A stretch of DNA of 64,000 bases, taken from assembly GCF_000931465.1 (NCBI RefSeq), contig NZ_CP010892.1, positions 6,781,388 to 6,845,387 of the forward strand. The letters are read 5' to 3'. How positions within the stretch are numbered: position 1 is the first letter of the stretch; each line of letters opens with the position of its first letter. This document shows, one piece after another, positions 33,342 to 42,386 of this stretch. A program made the translations under genes and the position numbers. The DNA is from Pseudomonas sp. MRSN 12121 (GTDB lineage: Bacteria > Pseudomonadota > Gammaproteobacteria > Pseudomonadales > Pseudomonadaceae). Under the pieces are notes generated by a model, which ran no database searches, was not told the origin of the DNA, and saw only the letters and a list, made by a program, of their open reading frames with translations.

Positions 33342-34640
33342 TCAGCGCCCTTTTTTCCACAGGTAGAGACCGATCAGGATGCCGATGCTGCAAATAATCG
33401 CAACATAATAGGCCGGGCCCATCGGGCTCTCCTTGAGCAGCGCAGTCACCACCATCGGCGTCAGGCCGCCGAAGATCGCGTAGGCCAGGTTGTAGGAGAA
33501 CGACAGGCCGCTGAAACGCACCACCGCCGGAAACGCCTTGACCATCACATAAGGCACCGCGCCGATGGTCCCTACCAACAGGCCGGTCAGGGCATACAGC
33601 GGGAACAGCCAGTCCGGGTGATCCAGCAGGCTGTGGTAGAAGGTCCAGGACGTCGCCAGCAGCAACGCACTGCCGAACACGAATACCCGGCCCGCGCCAA
33701 AACGGTCGGCCAGGGCACCGGATGCCACGCAGCCCAGGCTCAGGAACACGATCGCCAGGCTGTTGGCCTGCAACGCGGTGGTCGCCGAGAAGTGGTAGAC
33801 CGTCTGCAATACGGTCGGGGTCATGAGGATGACCACGATGATCCCGGCGGACAGCAGCCAGGTCAGCAGCATCGACAGGATGATCGCGCTGCGGTGGTCG
33901 CGCAGTACCGCCCGCAGCGGCACTTCCTCGGCCAGGGCCTTGCGCAGTTGCAGTTCGGCGAATACCGGGGTTTCGTGCAGCCAGCGGCGCAGGTACACCG
34001 AGAACAGGCCGAACACACCGCCCAGCAGGAAAGGAATCCGCCAGGCGTAGTCGGTGACTTCCGCGGGGGTATAGATGCTGTTGATCGCGGTGGCCACCAG
34101 CGACCCCAGGAGAATGCCCGCCGTCAGCCCCGACGTCAGGGTGCCGCAGGCATAGCCGATATGCCGCTGCGGCACATGCTCGGAAACGAACACCCAGGCG
34201 CCCGGCACCTCCCCGCCGATGGCCGCGCCCTGGATCACCCGCATCAGCAGCAACAGGATCGGCGCCCACATGCCGATCTGCGCGTAGGTCGGCAACAGGC
34301 CCATGATCAGGGTCGGCACCGCCATCATGAAAATGCTCAGGGTGAACATCTTCTTGCGCCCCAGCAGGTCGCCGAAGTGCGCCATGACGATCCCGCCCAG
34401 GGGCCGGGCCAGGTAACCGGCGGCGAAGATGCCGAAGGTCTGCATCAGGCGCAGCCACTCGGGCATGTCCGCCGGGAAGAACAGCTTGCCGACCACCGTG
34501 GCAAAGAATACGAAGATGATGAAGTCGTAGAACTCCAGCGCCCCGCCGAGGGCGGACAGCGACAGGGTCTTGTAGTCATTGCGGGTCAACGGACGAGCCG
34601 GTTGCGCGGGCTGCGCGATGCTCGAGGGCACAGTGGTCAT
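33342..34640 (-). CDS. MFS transporter, metabolite:H+ symporter (MHS) family
   Basis: 432 aa with 12 predicted membrane segments. MHS-family marks are ALGGALEFYDFIIFVFFA near the start, GYLARPLGGIVMAHFGDLLGRKKMF (loop 2-3 signature) and RVIQGAAIGGEVPGAWVFVSEH. Relatives carry organic acids, osmolytes or shikimate; the substrate here cannot be told. ATG 34640 (MTTVPSSIAQP) is preferred over a long upstream frame that extends through the promoter region. Confidence 0.9.
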   Translation of the reverse strand: MTTVPSSIAQPAQPARPLTRNDYKTLSLSALGGALEFYDFIIFVFFATVVGKLFFPADMPEWLRLMQTFGIFAAGYLARPLGGIVMAHFGDLLGRKKMFTLSIFMMAVPTLIMGLLPTYAQIGMWAPILLLLMRVIQGAAIGGEVPGAWVFVSEHVPQRHIGYACGTLTSGLTAGILLGSLVATAINSIYTPAEVTDYAWRIPFLLGGVFGLFSVYLRRWLHETPVFAELQLRKALAEEVPLRAVLRDHRSAIILSMLLTWLLSAGIIVVILMTPTVLQTVYHFSATTALQANSLAIVFLSLGCVASGALADRFGAGRVFVFGSALLLATSWTFYHSLLDHPDWLFPLYALTGLLVGTIGAVPYVMVKAFPAVVRFSGLSFSYNLAYAIFGGLTPMVVTALLKESPMGPAYYVAIICSIGILIGLYLWKKGR

Positions 34641-35031
34641 GGCAAGGGCTTCTCTTATAGTTGATTCCGGAAGCCACGACAGCGCTGGTTGTGTGGCCCG
34701 GCAGGTTCGGCACGATAACAAATTGTTCGAAAAAGCACATAGACGTGCATATTTGACAGGCAAAATCGGCGGTGGATGGTCGTCGTGGCGCCTGTCCACC
34801 GATATACTCGCAGCCATTGGAGCAAAGCCGTCCGCGGCAAGGGTTGCTGTGCGAAAACGCCGCTGGGCATCCCAGCCACCGACTGGGCCAGCCGATTTCG
34901 CAGAGTTTCCCTTTAGTACGCCTTACGAAGAACGTGACGAACGTAGTATGTTCGGGCTGAATCGTTTTTCCTCAAGACGGCTATTCACCTGAAGTACCAA
35001 TGAAGAGTCACGGGTCAGAGGCACCCCCGGC
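34641..35031. promoter_or_regulatory. Divergent promoter region, transporter / thioesterase
   Basis: 391 bp between the MHS transporter and the thioesterase genes, which diverge. A TTGACA word occurs at about 34754, and GCAC-ATAGAC-GTGC is a short palindrome near 34736-34749. No convincing gene is present; open frames here lack ribosome binding sites and known sequence. Confidence 0.4.
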
Positions 35032-35436
35032 ATGATAGAGCTCGAACAAGAAGATCCGATCCCGCAAGGCGACCTGGCCCTGCAAATCACTGCGCTCCCC
35101 CGCGAAACCAACGGCTTTGGCGATATCTTCGGCGGCTGGCTGGTCGCGCAGATGGACCTGGCGGGCACCGCCATGGCCAGTCGCGTGGCGGGCGGACGCG
35201 TGGCCACGGTGGCCATCGATCGCATGGCGTTCCTGGTGCCGGTGGCGGTGGGCGCGCAGCTTTCCTTTTATACCCAGACCCTGGAAATCGGTCGCAGCTC
35301 GATCCAGATGATGGTCGAAGTCTGGAGCGACGATCCGCTGTCCAGCGAATGGCGCAAGGTCACCGAGGCGGTGTTCGTGTTCGTTGCCATCGACGGCAGC
35401 GGTCGCACCCGTTCGGTTCCGCCCAGAGCCCGCTGA
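35032..35436 (+). CDS. Acyl-CoA thioesterase (YciA-like hotdog)
   Basis: 134 aa single hotdog domain. The family segment RETNGFGDIFGGWLVAQMDLAGTAMA (residues 24-49) includes the catalytic Asp within the long helix, followed by VATVAIDRMAFLVPVAVGAQL. Such enzymes hydrolyse short to medium acyl-CoAs in the cytoplasm. The start is ATG 35032 (MIELEQEDPIPQGDL). It precedes the epimerase gene by 73 bases in the same direction. Confidence 0.92.
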   Translation: MIELEQEDPIPQGDLALQITALPRETNGFGDIFGGWLVAQMDLAGTAMASRVAGGRVATVAIDRMAFLVPVAVGAQLSFYTQTLEIGRSSIQMMVEVWSDDPLSSEWRKVTEAVFVFVAIDGSGRTRSVPPRAR

Positions 35437-35509
35437 ATCCGGCACGGGTTAAACCTGGCGGCTGTTGCGTGGTCCATAGCAGCCCCTGCTTTTGAACGAG
35501 AACAGCACC

Positions 35510-36409
35510 ATGCCTACCCCTCACGTTGAAACGGTGAAACTGGACGAACTGAACTGCTGGCGCATCCGCCACGGTCAGGCCGAACTGCTGGTGGCCCAGC
35601 AAGGCGCGCACATCCTCAGTTATCAGTTGGCCGGCCAACCGCCGCTGATCTGGCTCAACGACGAGGCGGTATTCAAGACCGGCAAGAGCATCCGCGCCGG
35701 TGTCCCGGTGTGCTGGCCGTGGTTCGGCAATTTCGCGCGCAACCCGCAAAGCGTCCAGGCCATGCGCCAGGGCAGCGAGCCGGCGGGGGCCCACGGCCTG
35801 GTCCGCGCCACCGACTGGCAGCTGCTGGGCATCGAGACCGAAGGCGAAAGCCTGCTGGTGGAGCTGCAACTGCCGATCCCCGCGGGTGGCTTGCCGGGCT
35901 GGCCGCATCAAGTCGCGCTGAAACTCGGCATCCGCCTCGACGAGCAACTGCACATCAGCCTCACCAGCCACAACCTGGGCGGCGATACCGTCACCATCAG
36001 CCAGGCGCTGCACAGTTATTTCGCGGTCAGCGATGTACGCCAGGTGCATGTCGAAGGGTTGGACGGCCTGGACTACATCGAGACGCTGGATGACTGGAAA
36101 ACCCTGCAGCAGCGCGGCGACCTGCATTTCACCGGCGAGACCGACCGCATCTACCTCGATCCGCCGCCACGGCTGAGCATCGTCGACCCGGCCTGGGAAC
36201 GACGCATCCAGCTGACCAGCAGCGGCTCGCGCTCGGCAGTGATCTGGAACCCGTGGATTGCCCGCGCCGAGCAATTCAGCGACATGGCCAACGATGGCTG
36301 GCAGCGCATGCTGTGCATCGAAACCGCCAATGTGATGGACGACGTGGTGACCCTGGCACCCGGAGCCAGCCACACCCTGGGCGTGAGCATTACCAGCCTG
36401 CCGCTATAA
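35510..36409 (+). CDS. D-hexose-6-phosphate mutarotase (YeaD-like)
   Basis: 299 aa aldose-1-epimerase superfamily protein. WQ-type substrate region GKSIRAGVPVCWPWFGNFA, the motif GAHGLVRATDWQLL with the catalytic His, ALHSYFAVSDVRQVHVEGL and a late VIWNPWI support YeaD. It interconverts alpha and beta anomers of glucose-6-phosphate. ATG 35510 gives MPTPHVETVKL; an upstream TTG frame is less likely. Confidence 0.92.
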   Translation: MPTPHVETVKLDELNCWRIRHGQAELLVAQQGAHILSYQLAGQPPLIWLNDEAVFKTGKSIRAGVPVCWPWFGNFARNPQSVQAMRQGSEPAGAHGLVRATDWQLLGIETEGESLLVELQLPIPAGGLPGWPHQVALKLGIRLDEQLHISLTSHNLGGDTVTISQALHSYFAVSDVRQVHVEGLDGLDYIETLDDWKTLQQRGDLHFTGETDRIYLDPPPRLSIVDPAWERRIQLTSSGSRSAVIWNPWIARAEQFSDMANDGWQRMLCIETANVMDDVVTLAPGASHTLGVSITSLPL

Positions 36410-36422
36410 CACCAGCCCCTTG

Positions 36423-36525
36423 TGTAGGAGCGAAGCTTGCTCGCGATAAATGGCGGCTACACCGACACGCTTCAGTAAAACCGCGTAATCGTCGACGCCC
36501 ATCGCGCGCAAGCTGCGCTCCTACA
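36423..36525. repeat. REP pair after the mutarotase gene
   Basis: TGTAGGAGCGAAGCTTGCTC at 36423 is mirrored by GCAAGCTGCGCTCCTACA ending at 36525. It lies between convergent genes. Confidence 0.78.
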
Positions 36526-36537
36526 GAAGCACGCCTC

Positions 36538-37074
36538 TTACAGATCCGACTCCTGCACCACCCGCACTTTCTGCGCGTCCAGCGCATAGGCCGCATCGGC
36601 CAGGTCGTTGCTCACCGTCTCGACTTTCAGGTGCCCGGTGACCCACAGCGGCGTGTAGATATCGTCCAGCTTCACGCCCTTGGGATAGCGCACCAGCACC
36701 AGCTGGTTGGGCGGCGGTGGCGGTACATGGATACAGGCGCCCGGGTAAGGCACGAGGAAGAACAGCGTGCTGCGGCCCTTGGCATCGGCCTCCAGCGGCA
36801 CCGGATAACCACCGATGCGAATGTCCTTGCCGTTCATGGCCGGCACGGTCTTGGTCGAATACATCACCGCCGGCAGTCCCTTGCTCTGCTTCAGGCCACC
36901 CTTTTCGGTGAAGGTGCCGTTGGCTTCGGGGGAGTTGTGGTCGATTTCCGGCATTTGCTCGAGGGCTTTCTGGTCCGACTTGGGCATCAGTTCGAGCCAG
37001 TCGGTTTCCGGCAGCTCGCCGGCATGGGCCAGGCCACAGCCCAGCAGAAGAAGGGTCAATACAAGACGACGCAT
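36538..37074 (-). CDS. DUF3299 periplasmic protein
   Basis: 178 aa with signal peptide MRRLVLTLLLLGCGLAHA. The mature part carries DUF3299 features: IGGYPVPLEADAKGRSTLFFLVPYPGACIHVPPPPPNQLV and IYTPLWVTGHLKVE. The function is not established; homologues accompany lipoprotein or metal-export systems in some bacteria. The single Cys in PGACIH may be functional. The start ATG 37074 is chosen because the signal peptide begins there; no strong ribosome binding site is visible. Confidence 0.85.
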   Translation of the reverse strand: MRRLVLTLLLLGCGLAHAGELPETDWLELMPKSDQKALEQMPEIDHNSPEANGTFTEKGGLKQSKGLPAVMYSTKTVPAMNGKDIRIGGYPVPLEADAKGRSTLFFLVPYPGACIHVPPPPPNQLVLVRYPKGVKLDDIYTPLWVTGHLKVETVSNDLADAAYALDAQKVRVVQESDL

Positions 37075-37118
37075 GGAAGGGCTCGGCAAGAAAGGGACAG
37101 GACGACGCCGGGCATTCT

Positions 37119-37149
37119 AGCCCTCTCTGCCTGCGCGGCAGAGAGGGCT
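37119..37149. terminator. Strong hairpin after the GlsB-like gene
   Basis: AGCCCTCTCTGCC (37119-37131) pairs with GGCAGAGAGGGCT (37137-37149) around TGCGC. It lies 13 bases past the stop of the GlsB-like gene. A T-run is lacking, so efficiency is uncertain. Confidence 0.65.
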
Positions 37150-37161
37150 TGATCGATTAAA

Positions 37162-37407
37162 TCAGCTCTTTTTGACCAGGCCGTAGATCACCAGCAGCAC
37201 GATCGCACCGACCAGCGCACCGATGAAACCCGCGCCCTGGCCTGCCTGGTAGATGCCCAGGGCCTGACCGCCGTAGGTGGCCGCCAGCGAACCGCCGATA
37301 CCGAGCAGGATGGTCATGATCCAGCCCATGCTGTCATCGCCCGGTTTCAGGAAGCGAGCCAGCAGACCAACGATCAAGCCGATAAAGATGGTTCCAATAA
37401 TTCCCAT
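37162..37407 (-). CDS. GlsB/YeaQ/YmgE family stress membrane protein
   Basis: 81 aa with three hydrophobic helices and Gly-rich turns: MGIIGTIFIGLIVGLLARFLKPGDD, GWIMTILLGIGGSLAATYGGQALG, FIGALVGAIVLLVIYGLV. This fits the transglycosylase-associated/YeaQ family of small inner-membrane proteins linked to stress responses; no enzyme activity is shown. ATG 37407 has GAGG about 8 bases upstream. Confidence 0.92.
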   Translation of the reverse strand: MGIIGTIFIGLIVGLLARFLKPGDDSMGWIMTILLGIGGSLAATYGGQALGIYQAGQGAGFIGALVGAIVLLVIYGLVKKS

Positions 37408-37434
37408 GGCATTTCCCTCTGTATGAGTGAGATA

Positions 37435-37461
37435 TGCCAAAGCCTAGTCAGCGCTTTGGCA
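37435..37461 (-). terminator. Hairpin between purK and the GlsB-like gene
   Basis: TGCCAAAGC (37435-37443) and GCTTTGGCA (37453-37461) form a 9-bp stem 54 bases past the purK stop. It has no T-run. Confidence 0.45.
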
Positions 37462-37515
37462 TCCTGCCATCAGAGAACGGCGGCCCCGATTGGTTCCACC
37501 GTCGCCCCACAGAAG

Positions 37516-38598
37516 TTATTCGCCGATCAGGGCTTCTACCTTGAGGATCTGCGCCTCGAGGGTCGCCTTGTCCCTGCAGCGCAGGTTGGCGTGGCCGACC
37601 TTGCGCCCGGCCTTGAAGGCCTTGCCGTAGTGATGCAGGTGGCAGTCGGCGATGGCGATGACTTTGTCCACCGCCGGCACTTCGCCGATGAAGTTGATCA
37701 TCGCGCTCTCGCCGACCTTGGCCGTCGAACCCAACGGCAAGCCGGCCACGGCCCGCAGGTGGTTCTCGAACTGGCTGCACTCGGCGCCTTCGGTGGTCCA
37801 GTGCCCGGAGTTGTGGACCCGTGGCGCGATCTCGTTGGCCTTGAGGCCGCCGTCGACTTCGAAGAACTCGAAAGCCATCACGCCGACGTAATCCAGCTGC
37901 TTGAGCACCCGGCTGGAATAGTCTTCGGCCAGGGCCTGCAGCGGGTGATCGGTGCTCGCCACGGAGAGCTTGAGAATGCCGCTGTGGTGGGTGTTGTGCA
38001 CCAGCGGATAGAAACGGGTTTCGCCATCGCGGGCACGCACGGCGATCAGCGAGACCTCGCCGGTGAACGGCACGAACCCCTCCAGCAGGCAGCCCACGCT
38101 GCCCAGCTCGGCGAAGGTGCCGACCACATCTTCCGGGGTACGCAGCACTTTCTGGCCCTTGCCGTCGTAACCCAGGGTGCGGGTTTTCAGCACGGCCGGC
38201 AGGCCGATGCTGGCCACGGCGGCGTCCAGGTCGGCTTGCGACTGGATGTCGGCGAACGCCGGGGTCGGAATCCCCAGGTCCTTGAACATGCTCTTCTCGA
38301 ACCAGCGATCGCGAGCGATGCGCAGGGCCTCGGCGCTCGGGTACACCGGCACGAACTGCGACAGGAAAGCCACGGTTTCCGCCGGCACGCTTTCGAACTC
38401 GAAGGTCACCAGGTCCACTTCGTCAGCCAGCTGGCGCAGGTGATCCTGATCGCCGTAATCGGCTCGCAGGTGCTCGCCCAGGGCCGCGGCGCAGGCATCC
38501 GGCGCCGGGTCGAGGAAAGCGAAGTTCATCCCCAGCGGAGTGCCCGCCAGCGCCAACATGCGGCCCAGCTGGCCGCCACCGATTACACCGATCTTCAT
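37516..38598 (-). CDS. purK: 5-(carboxyamino)imidazole ribonucleotide synthase
   Basis: 360 aa ATP-grasp enzyme. N-terminal IGVIGGGQLGRMLALAG and the ATP-grasp body with LKTRTLGYDGKGQKVL and EFFEVDGGLKANEIAPRVHNSGHWT. PurK makes N5-CAIR from AIR, bicarbonate and ATP; PurE then isomerises it. It lies 11 bases after purE and forms an operon with it. Confidence 0.97.
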   Translation of the reverse strand: MKIGVIGGGQLGRMLALAGTPLGMNFAFLDPAPDACAAALGEHLRADYGDQDHLRQLADEVDLVTFEFESVPAETVAFLSQFVPVYPSAEALRIARDRWFEKSMFKDLGIPTPAFADIQSQADLDAAVASIGLPAVLKTRTLGYDGKGQKVLRTPEDVVGTFAELGSVGCLLEGFVPFTGEVSLIAVRARDGETRFYPLVHNTHHSGILKLSVASTDHPLQALAEDYSSRVLKQLDYVGVMAFEFFEVDGGLKANEIAPRVHNSGHWTTEGAECSQFENHLRAVAGLPLGSTAKVGESAMINFIGEVPAVDKVIAIADCHLHHYGKAFKAGRKVGHANLRCRDKATLEAQILKVEALIGE

Positions 38599-38609
38599 CG
38601 TCAGGAACC

Positions 38610-39101
38610 TCAGGCGACGCGTGGGTCTGGATTGTCCAGGACGCTGTCTGTCTGCTCAGCGCGGAATTTCTTCAGCACGGTATGGAATTGCGGATGCTTG
38701 GCGCCGAGGATGCTCGCCGACAGCAGCGCGGCATTGATCGCGCCAGCCTTACCGATGGCCAGGGTGGCGACCGGGATGCCGGCGGGCATCTGCACGATGG
38801 AAAGCAGCGAATCCACGCCCGAGAGCATCGACGACTGCACCGGAACGCCCAGCACCGGCAGGTGGGTCTTGGCCGCACACATGCCTGGCAAGTGGGCCGC
38901 GCCACCGGCACCGGCGATGATCACCTCGATGCCACGGGACTCGGCTTCTTCGGCGTACTGGAACAGCAGGTCCGGGGTGCGGTGGGCGGAGACCACTTTC
39001 ACCTCGTAGGGGATGCCGAGCTTTTCCAGCATATCGGCGGTGTGGCTAAGGGTGGACCAATCGGACTTGGAGCCCATGATCACGCCAACCAGTGCACTCA
39101 T
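38610..39101 (-). CDS. purE: N5-CAIR mutase
   Basis: 163 aa class I PurE. Signature MSALVGVIMGSKSDWSTLSHTADMLEKLGIPYEVKVVSAHRTPD followed by AGAGGAAHLPGMCAAKTHLPVLGVPV. It converts N5-CAIR to CAIR in purine synthesis. The start has an AGAGGC site, and two hairpins lie in the leader just upstream (39121-39176). Confidence 0.97.
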   Translation of the reverse strand: MSALVGVIMGSKSDWSTLSHTADMLEKLGIPYEVKVVSAHRTPDLLFQYAEEAESRGIEVIIAGAGGAAHLPGMCAAKTHLPVLGVPVQSSMLSGVDSLLSIVQMPAGIPVATLAIGKAGAINAALLSASILGAKHPQFHTVLKKFRAEQTDSVLDNPDPRVA

Positions 39102-39120
39102 CGTCGTGCCTCTTCTCTCT

Positions 39121-39176
39121 GGGCGCCCGCGGGCGCGTCAAAAACAACAAGCCACGCGGAATGCGTGGCTTGGTTG
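39121..39176 (-). promoter_or_regulatory. Hairpin pair in the purE leader, candidate attenuator
   Basis: Read toward purE: a stem of AAGCCACGC/GCGTGGCTT (39149-39157 and 39163-39171, extended by CAAC/GTTG with a bulge) followed by TTGTTGTTTTTG resembles a rho-independent terminator. Then GCGCCCGCGGGCGC (39123-39136) is a perfect palindrome 21 bases before the purE ATG. The terminator may instead serve the LysR gene ending at 39398. Confidence 0.5.
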
Positions 39177-39345
39177 TACGAATAATGGCCGGAGGAACCG
39201 ACCGAAGGCCGCGCAGTATACCGAAAAAGGTGGATTAAACGCACCTTTGCCGACCATCTGTCATACACCATGTTTCAGGCGCAAAGCAGCGGTTTTATTG
39301 ACTTCGAGGTCAGCTGCCGAGTGTGGTTTCGCCAGGGCTGGCGCC

Positions 39346-39392
39346 ATCGCGGGCAAGCCTCGCTCCTACAGGTGCCAGGCTTGCCCGCAATG
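39346..39392. repeat. REP-like repeat downstream of the LysR gene
   Basis: ATCGCGGGCAAGCCTCGCTC with CTACAGG, then a partial inverted copy AGGCTTGCCCGCAATG. It lies just past the LysR stop. Confidence 0.7.
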
Positions 39393-39397
39393 GGGCC

Positions 39398-40315
39398 TCA
39401 CGCCCCTGCCGTGCCTTGCGCTGCGCCGCCTTCCAGCTTGCGCCACAACAGCCGGACGTTGGCCTTGCGCACCAGGGCGCAGCGGTACAGGCGGATCTCC
39501 AGCGGCACATGCCATTGCGAACCGCCGCAGACCACCAGTTCGCCACGGGCCAGCTCGGCGCGCACGCTCAGGTGCGGCACCCAGGCGATCCCGAGACCCT
39601 CCAGGGCCATGCTCTTGAGGCTGTCGGCCATCGCGGTCTCATACACCGTGGTGAACCGCAGGTTGCGCTGGCGCAGCAACTGGTTCACCGAGCGCCCGAG
39701 AAACGCCCCGGCGCTGTAGGCCAGCAGCGGCACGCTGGCTTCGCCTTCGAGGTCGAACAGCGGCTTGCCGGCGGCATCCGCCGCGCAGACCGGCAGCATC
39801 TCGGTCTGCCCCAGGTGCAGCGAAGGGAAGATTTCCGGGTCCATCTGCATGGCCGAGTCCGGGTCGTAGAAGGCCAGCATCAGGTCGCAGCCGCCTTCGC
39901 GCAGGGCATGCACCGCATCGCCGACGTTGGTCGCCACCAGGCGCGTGGCGATGTTCAAGCCTTCGTTGCGCAGCTGCGCGATCCAGCGCGGGAAGAAGCC
40001 CAGGGCCAGGGAATGCGCCGCGGCGACCTGCATCACTTCGCCCTGGCCGCCTTCGAGGTGATGCAGATGGCGCAGCACTTCGCCCAACTGCTCGACCACC
40101 GTGCGCGCCGTCACCAGGAACAGCTGCCCCGCCGCCGTCAGTTCGATCGGCGTGCGCGAGCGATTGACCAGGGTCAGCCCAAGCGCGGCTTCGAGGCTGC
40201 GGATCCGTCGGCTGAAGGCCGGCTGGGTCACGAAACGCCGTTCGGCCGCCTGCGAGAAGCTGCGGGTAGCGGCCAGGGCACTGAAGTCCTCGAGCCATTT
40301 GCTTTCCAGATTCAT
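39398..40315 (-). CDS. LysR-type regulator resembling HypT (YjiE)
   Basis: 305 aa. The N-terminal winged HTH reads MNLESKWLEDFSALAATRSFSQAAERRFVTQPAFSRRIRSLE, close to E. coli HypT (ETKWLYDFLTLEKCRNFSQAA...), and the effector domain shares VAAAHSLALGFFP and GIAWVPHLSV with it. HypT senses hypochlorite by methionine oxidation; whether this protein does is not shown. GGAGG precedes ATG 40315. It diverges from aspA with a 181-bp shared gap, so aspA is the obvious candidate target, as in P. aeruginosa gene order. Confidence 0.88.
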   Translation of the reverse strand: MNLESKWLEDFSALAATRSFSQAAERRFVTQPAFSRRIRSLEAALGLTLVNRSRTPIELTAAGQLFLVTARTVVEQLGEVLRHLHHLEGGQGEVMQVAAAHSLALGFFPRWIAQLRNEGLNIATRLVATNVGDAVHALREGGCDLMLAFYDPDSAMQMDPEIFPSLHLGQTEMLPVCAADAAGKPLFDLEGEASVPLLAYSAGAFLGRSVNQLLRQRNLRFTTVYETAMADSLKSMALEGLGIAWVPHLSVRAELARGELVVCGGSQWHVPLEIRLYRCALVRKANVRLLWRKLEGGAAQGTAGA

Positions 40316-40496
40316 CACGTCCTCCCAGGGAGCGCACCATTTTAGGTCACACGCTTGCCGCGAACGCGGCGTCACACCGACATTATGCCGTTTATGCATA
40401 GGCCAGTGTTTAACAGCATTGGCCCAAATTTTCCCACAAGCCTAGGATTCGCAGCGTTCCGGCACAGACCGGGTCCCTATCGAGATGATTTCTATC

Positions 40497-41921
<1,425 letters not shown>

Positions 41922-41977
41922 CCGGCCCTGCCACACCGCTCACCAGGTCGAGGGACTAGACACCTCTCACCTTTTGA

Positions 41978-42011
41978 GGGCTTGGAGCTTCGTCTCCAAG
42001 CCCTTTTTTTT
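41978..42011 (+). terminator. Rho-independent terminator of aspA
   Basis: GGGCTTGGAG (41978-41987), loop CTTCGT, CTCCAAGCCC (41994-42003), then eight T. A textbook terminator 57 bases past the aspA stop. Confidence 0.96.
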
Positions 42012-42045
42012 AACTTTGCAGAGGCACTCCATGCTCAAAACGCCA

Positions 42046-42117
42046 GGATCGCAGCCTTCGACAGCTTCCGCGGACGCAGGAAAAACCTCGCGCCGAGGCT
42101 GTCGAAGGCTGCGATCC
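42046..42117. repeat. Perfect 19-bp inverted repeat
   Basis: GGATCGCAGCCTTCGACAG at 42046-42064 and its exact complement CTGTCGAAGGCTGCGATCC at 42099-42117, with a 34-bp spacer. It shares the word GGCTGCGATC with the repeats at 24878 and 44980, so it probably belongs to the same dispersed family. Confidence 0.8.
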
Positions 42118-42386
42118 GATGATCTTGCAGCCCCCTCGTTTCGTCGGCCGCACCACAACCGTGCAGACGGGCAGCGCACTGATAGGTATAGTGCGCCCCC
42201 TCTTCGCGTGCGCGGCCGTCGGTAACGAGACCCAAACCCATGCGAAACCCGAACTAATAACAACCCGCGAATTGGAACCGGGACGAACGCTCGCCCCACC
42301 TGTCGTGCTGCCCGCGCGACGGTGTGTAACTTGATGTTTCGGACCACCCAGCTTCTGCCTTTACAAAAAACAGCGAGGAATAATCC
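42118..42386 (+). promoter_or_regulatory. Promoter region of the AGCS symporter
   Basis: About 270 bp without a gene between the inverted repeat and the symporter. It should carry the symporter promoter. I see no clear operator; AGCGAGGAATAATCC just before the ATG supplies the ribosome binding site. Confidence 0.4.
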
